Positions 1-7,984 of a stretch of DNA of 64,000 bases are shown here, in pieces. Both the position numbers and the translations under genes were made by a program. The notes under the pieces were generated by a model that saw nothing but the letters and a program-made list of their open reading frames with translations, was not told the DNA's origin and searched no databases. Each line of letters begins with the position of its first letter. Position 1 is the stretch's first letter. This stretch comes from Advenella kashmirensis W13003 (GTDB taxonomy: Bacteria; Pseudomonadota; Gammaproteobacteria; Burkholderiales; Burkholderiaceae_B): positions 992,001-1,056,000 of the forward strand of contig NZ_KI650979.1 of the NCBI RefSeq assembly GCF_000506985.1, read 5' to 3'.

Positions 1-619
1 TGGCCCGTTCTGTTAGTTCCTGGTAGTCTGAACGTTGTTGCATGCGTGGCGTCGAAATAACGCCTGGCGCAACCGCATTGGCGGTAATACCGAACTTGCC
101 GGACTCCAACGCCAAAGAGCGAGTGAAACCTATAAGGCCGGCCTTCGCTGCAGAGTAATTCGTCTGCCCGGGATTGCCCAGATGCGCACGCGATGCAATG
201 TTAATGACCCGCCCATAGCGGTTGTCCATCATTATCGGCAGTACAGCACGCGTGCAATGGAAAGCCCCTTGCAGTGTCACATCCAGGACGGCATGCCAAT
301 CTTCTTCGGACATTTTGGTCAAATAACGATCACGTGCAAAGCCGGCATTATTGACCAGGACATCGATTTTTTTCCATTTATGGGTTGCCTCCTGTACGGC
401 CAAGGCAACTTCGTCTTTGTTCGTCACATCGGCACGTACACCAAGCACGCTGCCTCCCAGGGCGGTGAGTTTTTCGCAAGCCGTGTCGATAGCTTCCTGA
501 TTCGCGTCGCAAATGACGACATTGCCCCCTTCCTGAAGAAAGCGCGTTGCCATCGCAAACCCCAATGTTCCCGCGCCGCCGGTAATAAAAGCAGTGCTTT
601 CTTTCAATCCCAGATCCAT
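1..619 (-). CDS. SDR-family oxidoreductase (3-oxoacyl-ACP/CoA reductase-like), 3' end outside window
   Basis: About 206 residues of a classical short-chain dehydrogenase are visible; the C-terminal roughly 40 residues lie beyond base 1. Seen: N-terminal start MDLGLKESTAFITGGAGTLG with the TGxxxGxG cofactor loop, the NNAG motif (VLVNNAG), a Ser in VINIAS and the catalytic YSAAK (YxxxK). The family catalyses NAD(P)-dependent carbonyl/alcohol interconversion, often on 3-hydroxyacyl thioesters. It is the last visible gene of the minus-strand operon Fe-ADH, ALDH, Bug, SDR (48 bp after the Bug stop), so a role in oxidising an intermediate of the same pathway is likely. Substrate unknown. Confidence 0.85.
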   Translation of the reverse strand, partial: MDLGLKESTAFITGGAGTLGFAMATRFLQEGGNVVICDANQEAIDTACEKLTALGGSVLGVRADVTNKDEVALAVQEATHKWKKIDVLVNNAGFARDRYLTKMSEEDWHAVLDVTLQGAFHCTRAVLPIMMDNRYGRVINIASRAHLGNPGQTNYSAAKAGLIGFTRSLALESGKFGITANAVAPGVISTPRMQQRSDYQELTERA

Positions 620-667
620 ATTCAATTTCCCATTCGAAGTGTAGTTTTAGTCACGATTCTGTCTTCA

Positions 668-1633
668 TCAATCGATTCGAAGTTTGGCTTTTTCAACGAT
701 TATTTTGGCTTCTGTTCGCTCGTCAGCCCAGAATTTAGCGAATTGTTCCGGCGTACTGCCTACCACCGGGGTATAGACGCGCGCAAAACGCTCGCGTACA
801 ACAGCGGTGTTTAAAGCGTCACGCAGTGCCTTGGAAAATTTATCTATAATCGGCTGAGGGGTACCCTTAGGCATAACTACCGCTTGCCAGGTCGTCACAT
901 TGAAGCCCGGAACGCCAGATTCAGCGATTGTTGGCAACTCTGGCATGTCCGGTGCACGCTTGCCGCTGCTGATCGCCAGGGCCCGTAATGTACCGTTCTC
1001 AATGAATGGCGCTGTCGTCGACCTGCTGTCGATCATGAAAGATAATCTGCCGGCAATGAGATCCTGCAAAGCAGGCGCGCTGCCCTTATATGGCACATGA
1101 GTCAGTTTCGCCTTCAGGGCAAGCGCCAGGGACGTGCCGGCGATATGCATCGAGCTGCCCTGACCGGCCGAGCCGAATGTCAGTTTTTCCTGATCTTCCC
1201 TGATTCCTGCGATCAAATCCTGCATGGTCTTGTAAGGCGAATCTTTCGGAACCACGACAACCAGAGGCGAATCTGTCAATTGTGTCACCGGCGCGAACAC
1301 TTCGCCGGGATCGGTTTTGACGCTTTTGTAGAGATAAGTATTGACTGCCAGTGGTCCCACGTTAGCCCATAACGCGGTATAGCCATCAGGGGCCGCATTG
1401 GCTACGGCAGTATTGGCAATGTTGCCGTTTGCGCCTGCTTTATAGTCCGGCACCACCGGCTGACCGAGTTTTTCGGCTAGCACATCCTGCACCATTTTGA
1501 ACGCAATATCGGAAGCGCCTCCTGGTGCGAAACCGATTACCATGCGTACGGGCCTTTCAGGCCATTCTGCCTGCGCCCCGGTCGCCAGCGAACTTGCGGC
1601 GATTCCCAATGCCAATTTGATGACGAATTTCAT
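668..1633 (-). CDS. Bug-family TTT periplasmic substrate-binding protein (1)
   Basis: 321-residue periplasmic receptor of the tripartite tricarboxylate transporter (Bug/TctC) type, which binds carboxylates or related small acids. Seen: signal peptide of about 22 residues ending GAQA, then the family N-terminus WPERPVRMVIGFAPGGASD, with the PGG-x-x-D loop that contacts the ligand carboxylate. Later family blocks include LTFGSAGQGSS and LTHVPYKGS. It lies 26 bp downstream of the aldehyde dehydrogenase and 48 bp before the SDR on the same strand, so it is probably co-transcribed and supplies their substrate. No TctA/TctB membrane genes are adjacent. Ligand not predictable from sequence alone. 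Confidence 0.93.
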   Translation of the reverse strand: MKFVIKLALGIAASSLATGAQAEWPERPVRMVIGFAPGGASDIAFKMVQDVLAEKLGQPVVPDYKAGANGNIANTAVANAAPDGYTALWANVGPLAVNTYLYKSVKTDPGEVFAPVTQLTDSPLVVVVPKDSPYKTMQDLIAGIREDQEKLTFGSAGQGSSMHIAGTSLALALKAKLTHVPYKGSAPALQDLIAGRLSFMIDSRSTTAPFIENGTLRALAISSGKRAPDMPELPTIAESGVPGFNVTTWQAVVMPKGTPQPIIDKFSKALRDALNTAVVRERFARVYTPVVGSTPEQFAKFWADERTEAKIIVEKAKLRID

Positions 1634-1659
1634 TCTTTCCTCCTGAGTTTATGTATTTG

Positions 1660-3123
1660 TCAAACGCTCATGTCGAATTTGACGTTCTTCAGTTGCGTGT
1701 TTTCATAGATGGCTTCCAGACCCCGTTCCTTTCCGATTCCCGATTGCTTATAGCCGCCAAAAGGCGCATCGAATGATGTGCGTACACCCGTATTAATGGC
1801 CACGCTTCCCGATTGCAATCCTCGCGCCATTCTCAACGCGCGACCGCCATCCTGGGTGAAAACGACAGCAGCGAGGCCGTAGCGTGAGTCGTTGGCGATG
1901 CGTAACGCATCAGACTCGTCTTTGAACGTGATGATTGACTGTACGGGTCCGAAAATCTCGTCTTGCGCCGACTGCATTCGGGCGTGCGAATTTAGCAACA
2001 GCGTAGGCGGTACGAAAAAACCGCCTGATGTCGCTTTGTCCAACATCATGTCGCCGAATGACACAGGCTCTGCGCCTTCTTCTTGCGCAATTTTGATGTA
2101 TTGCTCGACGCGCTGCTTTTGCCCGGCACTGACCAAGGGGCCCATTTCGGTCTCTGCTGCATCAGGCGGACCAACGCGAATCGTGCTGAGACGCCGTTGC
2201 AAACGAACGAGAAACTCCCGGGCGATCGAATCCTGCAATAATATGCGTGTGCATGCTATGCATACCTGACCAGAATTCTTTATTACATCCCCGGACGCAA
2301 CTGCGACAGCCTTGTCCAGTGCCGCATCATCAAATACGATCAACGGCGATTTGCCACCCAGTTCAAGCGTGACCCGCTTCACGTCACTTGCAGACGAAGC
2401 AAGAATTCGTGCGCCGGTGACCGTTCCCCCTGTGAACGAAACCCGCGCCACGAGCGGATGCGTGACCAGGCTTTCACCGACCGTGCCGCCCGGGCCATTA
2501 ACAACGTTCACAACGCCCGGCGGAAAACCGGCCTCTTCAAACAGCCGCGCCAGCGCCATTGTGGAAAGCGGCGTAACTTCAGACGGTTTGAGTACAATCG
2601 TATTGCCGGCAGCCAGCGCGGGCCCCAATTTATTTACTGTCAACGTCATTGGATAATTCCAGGGCATGATCAGCGCACATACGCCCAGCGGTTCACGCAA
2701 GGTGTAATTGAGCACATCCAGGTCGCCAACTGTCATCGTTTCCCCGCGAACAGCAGGGATAATGCCGGCAAAGTAATCCAGGGACGAAGGCATGCCTTTC
2801 AGGGATTCTAGCGAATGAGTAATCGGCTTGCCTACATTGAGTGTTTCGATCCACGCGAGCTTTTCCCGATCGCGCTCGAACAGGACGGCCAGGCGTCTAA
2901 GCAGGCGGCCCCTTTGGGCCGGCGTCGTTTTTCGCCAACTATTTTCATATGCACGATGGGCAGCCAGCACCGCCGCATCTACATCTGCTGCGCTGGCCTG
3001 ATGAACCTGAGCCAGTATCCTTCCGGTGGCAGGATTGTACGTATCGAAGGTCTGGCCATCCTGGCCGGCACGCCAGCGCTCGCCGATGAGCATGTCGTAG
3101 GGTTGAGTGTCAATGACGTTCAT
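1660..3123 (-). CDS. NAD(P)-dependent aldehyde dehydrogenase
   Basis: 487-residue enzyme of the ALDH superfamily, which oxidises an aldehyde to the acid. All key residues are present: Asn156 in PWNYP, Lys179 in LKPSE, general base Glu254 in LELGGKSP and nucleophile Cys288 in NSGQVCIACTR. The length is normal for the family. It starts 10 bp after the Fe-dependent alcohol dehydrogenase stop, so the two very likely act in sequence (alcohol to aldehyde to acid, or the reverse on a semialdehyde), with the co-transcribed Bug receptor and SDR downstream. Resemblance to betaine- and semialdehyde-type ALDHs does not fix the substrate. Confidence 0.93.
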   Translation of the reverse strand: MNVIDTQPYDMLIGERWRAGQDGQTFDTYNPATGRILAQVHQASAADVDAAVLAAHRAYENSWRKTTPAQRGRLLRRLAVLFERDREKLAWIETLNVGKPITHSLESLKGMPSSLDYFAGIIPAVRGETMTVGDLDVLNYTLREPLGVCALIMPWNYPMTLTVNKLGPALAAGNTIVLKPSEVTPLSTMALARLFEEAGFPPGVVNVVNGPGGTVGESLVTHPLVARVSFTGGTVTGARILASSASDVKRVTLELGGKSPLIVFDDAALDKAVAVASGDVIKNSGQVCIACTRILLQDSIAREFLVRLQRRLSTIRVGPPDAAETEMGPLVSAGQKQRVEQYIKIAQEEGAEPVSFGDMMLDKATSGGFFVPPTLLLNSHARMQSAQDEIFGPVQSIITFKDESDALRIANDSRYGLAAVVFTQDGGRALRMARGLQSGSVAINTGVRTSFDAPFGGYKQSGIGKERGLEAIYENTQLKNVKFDMSV

Positions 3124-3133
3124 GGTTGGATCC

Positions 3134-4342
3134 TTAAGCGACCATTTGCAGGTACAGTGAGCTGATTTGTCGATGTGTAAGTACGCGAGGATTGAGTGGC
3201 ATGGAGGCGCTTTTTAGCGCCTGATGCGCCAGCAGGTTTCCGTCCTGTTCTGACAGGGACAGATCTTCAAAATGCAGGGAGATATGCGCATGGCTGGCGA
3301 GTTGTTCAATTTTTTCAATCAATGACAACGCGGCCTGATGATCGTCGCGCGTATTGCCGAAGCCCAGTTGGCGTGCCGCATCGGCATATGCCTGCGCGTC
3401 TGTTTGTATGGTGTAGCGCGATACAACGCGAAACAAGGGGGCCAACACCTCGGCGTGTGGCTTCTTTACGCGGGACTCGAGCGGCGTACACATGGCATGA
3501 ACGGCGTCGACCTTGCATATGCCGATTGCCACACCGGCCAGATACGCTCCCATTTGCATGTCAGAGCGCGCACTCAAGCTATCAGGATTATCCAGTGCTG
3601 CGGGAAGCGCCCGCATACATACCCGCAAAGCATGCAGTGCGATCGCCTTGCCAATCGGAGAGGGATCGGTATTGACCCATGCCCCCAATGCATGCAGCGC
3701 CGCGTCAAAGCCGCCTTGCGCTGTAGCGCCAAAGGGCAGGCTCAACGTGAGTTCAGGCTGTAGCGCGACGAATGCCGGACGCGTGCGCAAGGACCGGTAA
3801 AGATGCTTACGACCGTCCTCACCCTGAATCAGGGCGGCCGAGCTGCTCTCGCTGCCCGTTCCCGCGGTTGTCGGGATCGCGAGTAATAAAAGATCGTCGG
3901 CCGAGACCGCCCCCTCCAGCCAGGCCTGTCCACGAACCGTCGCCAGTTCATCGGGCTCCAGACCACTGCACAGGCAGCCGTAAACCACCTTGGCCACATC
4001 AATAACACTGCCGCCTCCCACGGCCACAATCGACTGACACTGGAATTTGCGTGCGAGCTGTAACGCGGCCCGCACCTGTGCCAGCGACGGATTGGGCACG
4101 ACTCCATCAAAAACCTGAAACTCGTTGTTTGACGTCGCGGCCAATGCCTGTGTCACGACTGTCGCGCCGGCGTTCCATGCCGCGCGATCGGTAATAACGA
4201 GAGGACGACGCATGCGCATGCCGGCAGCCTTTGCTGCCCGCATGACAGCGAGCTTTCCCCAATAGCAATGGCCCGGCCACGAGACAGCGCCAGACAAATG
4301 GGCAATAAATTGTGAAGTATTGATATCTTCCGTGCTTTCCAT
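3134..4342 (-). CDS. Iron-containing alcohol dehydrogenase / maleylacetate reductase-like
   Basis: 402-residue group III (metal-dependent) alcohol dehydrogenase. Seen: nucleotide-binding GGGSVIDVAK (residues 109-118), the IPTTAGTGSE block (156-165) and a full metal-ligand set, Asp213, His217, His282 and His296, with the spacing usual in the FucO-like family. The family includes maleylacetate reductases as well as alcohol dehydrogenases, so the reaction is a ketone/alcohol or enone reduction of unknown substrate. It is first in the minus-strand operon with ALDH, Bug and SDR. Its start is 63 bp from the divergent IclR start, and the -35 element of the IclR promoter lies inside its first codons. 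Confidence 0.88.
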   Translation of the reverse strand: MESTEDINTSQFIAHLSGAVSWPGHCYWGKLAVMRAAKAAGMRMRRPLVITDRAAWNAGATVVTQALAATSNNEFQVFDGVVPNPSLAQVRAALQLARKFQCQSIVAVGGGSVIDVAKVVYGCLCSGLEPDELATVRGQAWLEGAVSADDLLLLAIPTTAGTGSESSSAALIQGEDGRKHLYRSLRTRPAFVALQPELTLSLPFGATAQGGFDAALHALGAWVNTDPSPIGKAIALHALRVCMRALPAALDNPDSLSARSDMQMGAYLAGVAIGICKVDAVHAMCTPLESRVKKPHAEVLAPLFRVVSRYTIQTDAQAYADAARQLGFGNTRDDHQAALSLIEKIEQLASHAHISLHFEDLSLSEQDGNLLAHQALKSASMPLNPRVLTHRQISSLYLQMVA

Positions 4343-4348
4343 TATAAT
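4320..4348 (+). promoter_or_regulatory. Near-consensus sigma70 promoter of the IclR-NMO operon
   Basis: TTGATA (4320-4325) and a perfect TATAAT (4343-4348) are separated by exactly 17 bp. Transcription would start near 4355, about 50 bp before the IclR start codon at 4406. The -35 box overlaps the first codons of the divergent alcohol dehydrogenase gene. Confidence 0.75.
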
Positions 4349-4381
4349 TTGCTCTGCGAATTATTAATTTGCATTTCGAAT
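4347..4381. promoter_or_regulatory. Twin direct repeat, candidate IclR operator
   Basis: Two copies of ATTTGC-N4-CGAAT, at 4347-4361 and 4367-4381, lie exactly 20 bp apart (two helical turns) between the divergent alcohol dehydrogenase and IclR genes. The first copy overlaps the -10 box of the IclR promoter. This position fits autorepression and control of the divergent operon. The link to the adjacent IclR protein is inference. Confidence 0.6.
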
Positions 4382-4405
4382 CATCATAATGAAAGGTGGA
4401 TATTC

Positions 4406-5224
4406 ATGTCAAGAGGTCCCGGATCCAAAATCGATGAAAGCGACAAAACGTCAACCGATAGCGATAGGCAATTTGTCACCGCACTGGCACGCGGCCTGGA
4501 AATATTGCAATGCTTCGATGCAGAAGAACGAATGCTGGGTACCACGGAAATCGCCCAGAAGACCGGCCTGGCGCAACCGACCGTTTGGCGCCTGTGTTAC
4601 ACCCTGCAGAAAACGGGCTTTCTGAGCCCCGTGCCGGGTAAAGACAAATTGCAATTGGGAACAGCCGCGATCGCTTTGGGTGCAGCCGCTTTGGCTGGCC
4701 AGGACGCTTTGGAAGTGGTTCGCCCCATGCTGCAAGCCATTGCCGATCGCTATCAGGTAGCGGTCGCCTTGGGGCGTCGTGAAGGCGACAGCATTGTTTA
4801 TCTGCTGCGTTGCCAGGGAAACTCTCCTCTGTTGATGAACTTGCGCGTTGGGTCCCGTATCCCATTGTTTCACAGCGCAATCGGCTGGGCGTACCTGGCA
4901 AATTGCAGGCCTGAAGAGTGCGAACAATTGCTGGCAGATGCGGCAGCTAGCGGCAAACTGACCGATGAAGCTGAACTCAAGACAATGAAACAGGCCCTAG
5001 CACGCTATCCCGCGCGTGGATTCGTGTATCACGAACGTCCCAAATATCAGATCAACACAGTGGCAGCGGGAATCAAGCTGCCTGATGGTGAGCGATTTGT
5101 GGTCAGCTGTGGTGGGCCGACCTCGCTCTTACCCACGCCGCTGATGTTTGAGGAAGTGGGTCCGCTCCTTAGTCAGCTTACTCGCGAACTGCAACCGGTC
5201 TTGCTCTTGGGAAAAGATTTATGA
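4406..5224 (+). CDS. IclR-family transcriptional regulator (1)
   Basis: 272-residue IclR-type regulator with an N-terminal winged-helix HTH (FVTALARGLEILQCF through TTEIAQKTGLAQPTVWRL) and a C-terminal effector-binding GAF-like domain that senses a small metabolite. The open frame extends to 4349, but the ATG at 4406 is preferred: AGGTGGA lies 5 bp upstream, and the earlier frame would overlap the promoter and operator. It is divergent from the ADH-ALDH-Bug-SDR operon, its likely target, and its stop overlaps the next gene by 4 bp (ATGA), coupling its translation to the NMO-like gene. Effector unknown. Confidence 0.9.
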   Translation: MSRGPGSKIDESDKTSTDSDRQFVTALARGLEILQCFDAEERMLGTTEIAQKTGLAQPTVWRLCYTLQKTGFLSPVPGKDKLQLGTAAIALGAAALAGQDALEVVRPMLQAIADRYQVAVALGRREGDSIVYLLRCQGNSPLLMNLRVGSRIPLFHSAIGWAYLANCRPEECEQLLADAAASGKLTDEAELKTMKQALARYPARGFVYHERPKYQINTVAAGIKLPDGERFVVSCGGPTSLLPTPLMFEEVGPLLSQLTRELQPVLLLGKDL

Positions 5225-6276
5225 GCATGAACGAATCTTCTTCTGTAGTACATAACATTCAGAAATGTCATATCGATACCGACATTCCCGATTCCTACCG
5301 AACTCGCATCACAGAACTACTCGGTATTCGTTGGCCGCTTTTACTGGGCGGTATGATGTGGCTCTCGGATGCAAGCCTGGTGGCGGCCATGGTTCGTGCC
5401 GGCGGCATGGGTTTCATTACCGCGCGCAGTTCAAGCACAAACGAACAGTTTCGGTATCAAATGCAGTTATGCCACGATTTGAGCGGCGGCCTGCCCTTCG
5501 GCGTGAACCTCACGCTTTCCCGTCGCATGGAGCACAATGACATCATGTTGGAGCGTTTGCTCATTGCAATAGAAGAAGGCGTACGTATATTCGAAACGGC
5601 AGGATTGCCTCCAACGCCATTGATGCCAGCGCTTCGCAATGCAAATGCGATCATTATTCACAAATGCGCTCATGTGCGACATGCCATCGCGGCACAAAAG
5701 CTGGGCGTAGATGCTGTCACACTGGTTGGAATGGAAGAAGGCGGGCACCCTGGCAGCAACCCACTCCCTACCTTTCTGAACGGAGCATATGCGCTCGAAC
5801 ACTTGCATGTTCCTCTGGCGTTGGGTGGAGGCATCGGCCATGGACGCCAGATTGCAGCCGCTCTGGCGCTGGGGGCTGATGCTGTCGTCATGGGCAGCAT
5901 TTTCACATCCGCCCAGGAAACACCGGCTCATGCTGCCTATAAACAGCGCGTAGTGACGACAGACCAACACGGTACTTGCACCTTGCTCAGCAGCCTGGGC
6001 GATACCTGGCGTGTCATCAACAACGACAACGCCCGCAAAGTTGCCGCTATGGAACAGGCGGGTGCACGCCGTTATTCCGAATTCGGAGATTTAATCAGTG
6101 GAGCCCGCACTAACACATTGGCCTACCAGAAGGGCCAGGTCGAAGAGGGCATGCTTTCAATGGGTCCGGCCGTCGGCTTCGCAAGAGCCGTAGAACCTGT
6201 GGCAAGCATCGTGGATCGGCTGAAACAAGAGTTTATGGATGCCAGCACGCGGTATCGACAGATGTTTACGGCTTGA
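5221..6276 (+). CDS. Nitronate monooxygenase-like FMN-dependent TIM-barrel oxidoreductase
   Basis: 351-residue protein of the 2-nitropropane dioxygenase/nitronate monooxygenase family (FMN-binding TIM barrel). Seen: early GGMMWLSDASLVAAMVRAGG substrate/FMN region, HKCAHVRHA (147-155), EEGGHPG with His176 at the position of the family catalytic His, and phosphate-binding LGGGIGHGRQIAAALALGAD with VMGS. Family members oxidise alkyl nitronates, but close homologues include FabK-like enoyl reductases, so the reaction is open. Its start overlaps the IclR stop by 4 bp, an unusual pairing of a regulator and an enzyme in one translationally coupled operon. Confidence 0.85.
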   Translation: MSMNESSSVVHNIQKCHIDTDIPDSYRTRITELLGIRWPLLLGGMMWLSDASLVAAMVRAGGMGFITARSSSTNEQFRYQMQLCHDLSGGLPFGVNLTLSRRMEHNDIMLERLLIAIEEGVRIFETAGLPPTPLMPALRNANAIIIHKCAHVRHAIAAQKLGVDAVTLVGMEEGGHPGSNPLPTFLNGAYALEHLHVPLALGGGIGHGRQIAAALALGADAVVMGSIFTSAQETPAHAAYKQRVVTTDQHGTCTLLSSLGDTWRVINNDNARKVAAMEQAGARRYSEFGDLISGARTNTLAYQKGQVEEGMLSMGPAVGFARAVEPVASIVDRLKQEFMDASTRYRQMFTA

Positions 6277-6404
6277 AGCGCATCAAAATTGTGGAAACTA
6301 AAAGAAGTTGGAACAACCGGTTCCACTGAATCATGAGAAGGGTCCACTCTGCCACCCAGTCAGAGAACCGCAGCAACAGCCGTTCTCCACCGGGAATGAA
6401 ATGA

Positions 6405-7391
6405 TTAGTCCTTTGCTGCGCCTGAGATGTCAACCATCTTTTTGATAACCTGATCCACCGTTTCAAATTTCTTGTGAAACTGCACTGCATCACTTTGCGC
6501 CCCTTCCAGGCCAAGTTGTGCAAAACGCGCCTGCATGGGCCCTGATTTCGCAATATCGAGTGTTTCCTTTGTCAGCAGATCCAGAATGACCTGTGGTGTT
6601 CCTATTGGCGCAGCGAAGACAAAACCGGTCGGAGCCCGAAACTGTTCATCGGGATAGCCCGCTTCAGTCATAGTCGGCACATCTGGCAAGGCAGAGATGC
6701 GCTGATTGGCCAGCACTGCCAGCGGTTTGATTTTGCCCGACTGGATGTAAGGATTTTGCGGCCCCAAGGTACCGATCCCCCACGGTACGACACCCGCCGC
6801 CAGATCCTGTGCAAATGGACCCTCGCTCTTATACGGGACATGCGTCATATCCAGGTCGTAGGTTTCATTCAGGTAGGCGCTCACCAGATGGCTGGCCGAC
6901 CCTTTTCCGATCGAACCATAACTGAGCTTACCCTTGCCGTCACGCGCCCATTGCAGAAACTCAGCCACGTTTGTGGCGGGTACGTCTTTGTTCGTCACCA
7001 GAATCAGAACGCTTTCGGCCACCTCAGAGATTATAGCCAGGTCGTTCTTAACGTTGTACGGCACCTTCGGATACAAGTGATGCGCGTAATAAATTGGAGC
7101 AGAGTAGGCAAACAGGATGGTATAGCCGTCAGGTGCTGCACGCGCCACTGCCTGTGTGCCAATCTGACCCGAGGCCCCGGATTTATTTTCGACAATAACC
7201 GTTTGATGCAAGCGCTGGGATAACGCTTCGGCATACGAACGCGCCAATATATCGGTTCCTCCGCCCGGCCCGGCAGGTACCACGATCGTAATCGGTCTGA
7301 CCGGGTAGTTTTGAGCCAGCACCGTATTGCTACAGCCCAGCACGGCGATCGCAGCGAGAATTTTGAGTGAAATACGTCGTTTGGCAAACAT
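6405..7391 (-). CDS. Bug-family TTT periplasmic substrate-binding protein (2)
   Basis: Bug receptor of 328 residues when started at ATG 7391, which has AAAGGAA 6 bp upstream. The frame is open to 7439, but that start would overlap the VOC stop and lacks a ribosome site. Signal peptide MFAKRRISLKILAAIAVLGC, probably cleaved after VLA; the internal LGC is a weak lipobox alternative. The mature start has NYPVRPITIVVPAGPGGGTD. It is the last gene of the minus-strand operon acyl-CoA ligase, VOC, Bug, so it probably delivers the acid that the ligase activates. Confidence 0.92.
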   Translation of the reverse strand: MFAKRRISLKILAAIAVLGCSNTVLAQNYPVRPITIVVPAGPGGGTDILARSYAEALSQRLHQTVIVENKSGASGQIGTQAVARAAPDGYTILFAYSAPIYYAHHLYPKVPYNVKNDLAIISEVAESVLILVTNKDVPATNVAEFLQWARDGKGKLSYGSIGKGSASHLVSAYLNETYDLDMTHVPYKSEGPFAQDLAAGVVPWGIGTLGPQNPYIQSGKIKPLAVLANQRISALPDVPTMTEAGYPDEQFRAPTGFVFAAPIGTPQVILDLLTKETLDIAKSGPMQARFAQLGLEGAQSDAVQFHKKFETVDQVIKKMVDISGAAKD

Positions 7392-7435
7392 GGCAAATTC
7401 CTTTGAAAAGGTTCTCAAAAGTACAATGACACTCG

Positions 7436-7900
7436 TCATTGCGCTTTACCCAGTCCGTAATACTCACGAACAACAGGGTCACGGGTTGCACCCGCTTCAA
7501 AGACTTCAAGCAAAACGTCGTCTGGCGCCTTGACCATGAAATAGCCGCCCCCGAACAGTTCCCGTACCGGGTTGGGCAGATGAACGCCAGCCGCTTTCAT
7601 CCGATCATATAAATCATGCAAACCGACAACCTGGAATCCCAGATGATGCACAGCATTGCGACCCAGATCGCGAGGTGCCTGATCATATAGATGCATCGCA
7701 CCAATACCAATTTTCATGAACACATTGCGTGCGCCACCGAATTCGTTATCCCACACCACTCTGGCTTCGAACCACTTTTTGTAGAATGCGATCGTCTCGT
7801 CGATGTTTGAAGCAAACAGATGGATATGCTGAAAGTGATATTTCTCATCACGCCCATATGGGCGACTCTGGCTATGTTCGGAAAGATCAATGTCTGACAT
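7436..7900 (-). CDS. VOC-superfamily (glyoxalase/epimerase-like) protein (1)
   Basis: 154-residue single-unit vicinal-oxygen-chelate protein. Seen: beta-alpha-beta start HFQHIHLFASNIDETIAFY, then RNVFMKIGIGAMHLYD, AVHHLGFQV and the C-terminal LLEVFE, which supply the usual metal ligands (His early, His mid, Glu late). VOC enzymes include glyoxalase I, CoA-ester epimerases and extradiol dioxygenases. It sits between an acyl-CoA ligase and a Bug receptor, which favours action on a CoA thioester or its acid. A clear paralogue lies at 25491-25931, also beside a CoA-activating enzyme. Confidence 0.85.
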   Translation of the reverse strand: MSDIDLSEHSQSRPYGRDEKYHFQHIHLFASNIDETIAFYKKWFEARVVWDNEFGGARNVFMKIGIGAMHLYDQAPRDLGRNAVHHLGFQVVGLHDLYDRMKAAGVHLPNPVRELFGGGYFMVKAPDDVLLEVFEAGATRDPVVREYYGLGKAQ

Positions 7901-7984
7901 ACAAAACTCCTGATTGTTAAATAGGTATGAGCGGCCGCAAGTCGTTGTGGCCTCTTTGGTATCTGAAAATGGGTTGTACCGATG

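Noticed and set aside
35..814. 259-codon open frame on the plus strand at the left edge
   Set aside because: It is antisense to a clear SDR gene with intact TGxxxGxG and YxxxK motifs and to the 3' end of Bug(1); no protein-like pattern of its own.
6296..6395. Terminator between the NMO-like gene and Bug(2)
   Set aside because: Short inverted repeats (GGAAC/GTTCC, GAGAAC/GTTCTC) occur in this convergent gap but have no T-tract and weak stems.
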